The position numbers were made by a program, and so were the translations under genes. Below the pieces are notes generated by a model that saw nothing but the letters and a program-made list of their open reading frames with translations, searched no databases and was not told the DNA's origin. Positions 6,657-8,136 of a stretch of 8,136 bases of DNA are shown here, piece by piece; the stretch's first letter is position 1; each line of letters starts with the position of its first letter. This stretch comes from Victivallaceae bacterium (GTDB lineage Bacteria > Verrucomicrobiota > Lentisphaeria > Victivallales > Victivallaceae). The stretch lies in the NCBI GenBank assembly GCA_028698975.1, contig JAQVVK010000097.1:1-8136 (forward strand), written 5' to 3'.

Positions 6657-7166
6657 TTATTTGTTTTTCATCGACGCGACTTTTTCGCGCAGCGCGGCCA
6701 TGGCCGCCTCCGGCTCTGAAATACCATCAACCGAACGTTCCAATGGGCAAAGTCCGCTGCGGTCACGATTTAAGATACGCGGCACCATCAGTGTAGCACT
6801 CCCGCTTATACCGTTGTCGTTGAGGAACTTCAACGCATCTTCGCTCATCACTTCGCCGTGCACATGACGGACTTTACCGCAAATGGCAACCGCTGCCGCC
6901 GCCCGACCGATCACCTTGTCTACCACCACCGCGCCGCGCATCTCATCGCGGTGGGTTTCATAGACCACCAGCAGCGGGCTTACACCATGACCGCGCTCTT
7001 GGGCATAGATATGCTTGCCCTTGACCAGCACGCACTCGGCGCGCCCGTCACGGATCATTTGCTTGGCATCTTCGATGTTGCGCTTTTCGGCGCAACTATC
7101 GATGCAGCAACATCCCGACGACAACAAAGCCACGGCCGCAGCGGTCATGGACAAAACTCTATTCAT
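6657..7166 (-). CDS. Predicted lipoprotein with a DUF1893 domain
   Basis: From ATG 7166 the product has 169 residues. This start has GAGGAA four bases upstream and gives a proper signal peptide; longer frames run far into tatA and would place an unlikely Lys/Arg-rich stretch first. Residues 1-18 (MNRVLSMTAAAVALLSSG) followed by Cys19 look like a lipoprotein signal, although the lipobox is SSGC with Leu at -4 instead of -3. Cys19-21 and Cys25 form a small cysteine cluster. There is no twin arginine, so export would be by Sec. Residues from about 30 to the end match the DUF1893 family: GVSPLLVVYE (61-70), GAVVVDKVIGRAAA (78-91), GEVMSEDALKFLNDNGI (104-120), and ILNRDRSGLCPLE (131-143) with the family's CPxE end. 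DUF1893 has no established function; I recall that its structural member from Thermotoga (TM1506) has a cytidine-deaminase-like fold. Family members are usually shorter and lack an export signal. It is the last gene after the SurA-like gene and tatA. Confidence 0.8.
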   Translation of the reverse strand: MNRVLSMTAAAVALLSSGCCCIDSCAEKRNIEDAKQMIRDGRAECVLVKGKHIYAQERGHGVSPLLVVYETHRDEMRGAVVVDKVIGRAAAAVAICGKVRHVHGEVMSEDALKFLNDNGISGSATLMVPRILNRDRSGLCPLERSVDGISEPEAAMAALREKVASMKNK

Positions 7167-7389
7167 GCTTTTCCTCATCTTTCGCCGGCAAAGCGGGATC
7201 CTGTTTTTGAGCGGTTTTCTCCGCTTCGGCCACCAATTCGCGACCTTCTTCGGCGATCTCTTTTTTGGCCTTTTTGAATTCATATGAGGCACGCCCAAGT
7301 GCGCGAGCCAACTCCGGAATCCTTTTCGCCCCGAAAATAAGCAGTACGAACAGGATAATCAAACATACCTCAGTAAAACCGATGCTCAT
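7159..7389 (-). CDS. tatA: Sec-independent protein translocase subunit TatA/TatE family
   Basis: TatA is the small inner-membrane subunit that multimerises to form the passage for folded, twin-arginine-tagged proteins. This 76-residue protein has the full family layout: a short N-terminus (MSIGFTE), a single hydrophobic helix (about residues 7-19), the hinge FGAKRIPEL (19-27) with the conserved Phe-Gly, an amphipathic helix to about residue 45 (ARALGRASYEFKKAKKEI), and a charged Glu/Lys-rich tail. TatB proteins are longer and have Gly-Pro at the hinge, so TatA/E is preferred. A strong AGGAGG precedes the ATG. The gene starts 14 bases after the SurA-like gene, and its end overlaps the start of the lipoprotein gene by 8 bases. 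tatC is not in the window. Confidence 0.93.
   Translation of the reverse strand: MSIGFTEVCLIILFVLLIFGAKRIPELARALGRASYEFKKAKKEIAEEGRELVAEAEKTAQKQDPALPAKDEEKHE
7171..7176 (-). promoter_or_regulatory. Ribosome binding site that decides the start of the DUF1893 lipoprotein
   Basis: The minus strand reads GAGGAA four bases before the ATG at 7166, inside the 3' end of tatA. An alternative in-frame ATG at 7178 has no such site, so 7166 is preferred. Confidence 0.65.
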
Positions 7390-7395
7390 GCCCTG

Positions 7396-7401
7396 CCTCC
7401 T
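7396..7401 (-). promoter_or_regulatory. Strong Shine-Dalgarno site of tatA
   Basis: The minus strand reads AGGAGG six bases before the ATG at 7389, immediately after the stop of the SurA-like gene. It is the best ribosome site in the window. Confidence 0.8.
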
Positions 7402-7403
7402 TT

Positions 7404-8136
7404 TTAAAAGTTTATCGTTTTGAAATATAACATACGGGCCAACACGGTCCGCAACAACACCGCGCGTTTTTTCGCCGCCAGCTCCTCCCGCAACAGCGGC
7501 GAAGCCTTTTCCAGCGAAACAAAAGTCAAAGTGCCCCGCTCCTTCAGCTTTACTACAAAATAATGACCCTCGTCTTCCAAAACCTCGCTGACCGTGTTGG
7601 TCTTGGCGTCGGGGCCGGTGGCCATATAAAGCTCCAATACCTTAACCGTCGGCACCGTAACGCCATCCGGCGACAACTCGGCGGCCACCCGGTCGAAATT
7701 CTCGGCCTGAAGCAGACGCGCCCGGGCCGATCGCGCCGCCTCCAACGCCCCGGCCCGGCTTTTGGCGATCTCGATGACGGCGATCTGCGCACGTGCCGGC
7801 AACAGAAAACGACGTTGATTGAGGCGATAGGCGGCCTCCACCTCGGCATCGGTCACATTGACCGCCTCCGGAGCAACCCGGTCAACATAACTGCGCCACG
7901 CCGCTTCAAGCTGCATATCGGGGTCGTCGGCCAATTTTTCGCGCTCCGCAACGGAGCGACCGGCGAATTCAGCCGGGACTTTCTTATCGATCTTGGTCAA
8001 ATACTCAAGTGCGAGTTTACGCGACGGAGTGACTCCATTGCGCTGCAAAAAACGGCTCAAAACCTGAGCGCAGGCCCGGCGTCTGACTTCGGCCAGCACT
8101 TCATCTCGAAAGCGCGCCGGGTCGGAGCGATCGGCC
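7404..8136 (-). CDS. SurA/parvulin-like periplasmic foldase, C-terminal part (N-terminus outside window)
   Basis: The frame is open to the window edge, giving at least 244 residues. The GTG at 8099 is preceded in frame by DPARFRDE and is probably internal. The layout resembles SurA/PpiC-type proteins: a helical region with an FRDEVLAEVRRRACAQVLSRF segment like a SurA N-terminal helix, then a DAEVEAAYRLNQRRFLLPARAQIAVIEI segment leading into a parvulin-like domain (AARSARARLLQAENFDRVAAELSPDG, then VSEVLEDEGHYFVVKLKERG), and a basic C-terminal helix. In active parvulins the domain opens with a conserved His (RHILV), has a GGDLG turn, and ends with G-Y-H-I. Here these read ARAQIAV, no GGDLG, and GHYFVV, so prolyl isomerase activity is doubtful and a chaperone role is likelier. 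It is followed closely by tatA and a lipoprotein gene. Any export signal would be beyond the window. The family call rests on overall pattern, so it is moderate. Confidence 0.65.
   Translation of the reverse strand, partial: ADRSDPARFRDEVLAEVRRRACAQVLSRFLQRNGVTPSRKLALEYLTKIDKKVPAEFAGRSVAEREKLADDPDMQLEAAWRSYVDRVAPEAVNVTDAEVEAAYRLNQRRFLLPARAQIAVIEIAKSRAGALEAARSARARLLQAENFDRVAAELSPDGVTVPTVKVLELYMATGPDAKTNTVSEVLEDEGHYFVVKLKERGTLTFVSLEKASPLLREELAAKKRAVLLRTVLARMLYFKTINF

Noticed and set aside
7167..7298. Longer N-terminus of the DUF1893 protein starting within tatA (MGVPHMNSKRPKKR...)
   Set aside because: It would overlap most of tatA, is an odd Lys/Arg-rich stretch, and would bury the signal peptide. 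The ATG at 7166 has a ribosome site and a fitting signal sequence.
8097..8099. GTG as the start of the SurA-like gene
   Set aside because: The frame is open to the window edge, the residues before it continue a helical pattern, and no ribosome site is seen; an exported protein would also need a signal peptide further upstream.

Overview
The window (8,136 bases) comes from a Gram-negative bacterium. It carries part of lpxC (lipid A synthesis), a FabZ-type dehydratase, a Tat translocase subunit, a periplasmic SurA-like protein and a lipoprotein. The sequence is moderately GC-rich and the genes are tightly packed. The gene mix would fit the PVC group, perhaps Lentisphaerota, but this is an impression from protein style and not a demonstrated placement. 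No RNA gene, CRISPR array, insertion sequence or phage gene was seen.

Plus strand, 1-2246: the 3' end of lpxC (cut by the window edge), then a tandem double-hotdog FabZ-like dehydratase, then a ten-helix EamA/DMT-type transporter. Gaps are about 20 bases, so this looks like one transcription unit. The first two genes connect lipid A deacetylation with 3-hydroxyacyl-ACP dehydration, a pair fused into one protein in some phyla.

Minus strand, 8136 down to 6657: a SurA/parvulin-like protein (N-terminus outside the window), tatA, and a predicted lipoprotein carrying a DUF1893 domain. tatA and the lipoprotein gene overlap slightly. All three concern protein export or the envelope.

Minus strand, 6565 down to 2251: a type I DAHP synthase (aroF/aroG family), rhamnulokinase (rhaB) and a family 5 extracellular solute-binding protein. 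They are separated by 17 bases and then overlap by 4 bases (ATGA). A plausible promoter lies just upstream of the DAHP synthase gene, in the only non-coding gap worth the name (91 bases, 6566-6656). The last gene meets the transporter gene tail to tail with only 4 bases between the stop codons.

Most of the window is ordinary core metabolism and envelope biology. I did not find a clearly new multi-gene system. The points most worth a second look are the double FabZ whose two halves have lost different motifs, the lipoprotein form of a DUF1893 domain beside tatA, the unexpected aro-rha-solute-binding operon, and the SurA-like protein with an eroded rotamase domain.
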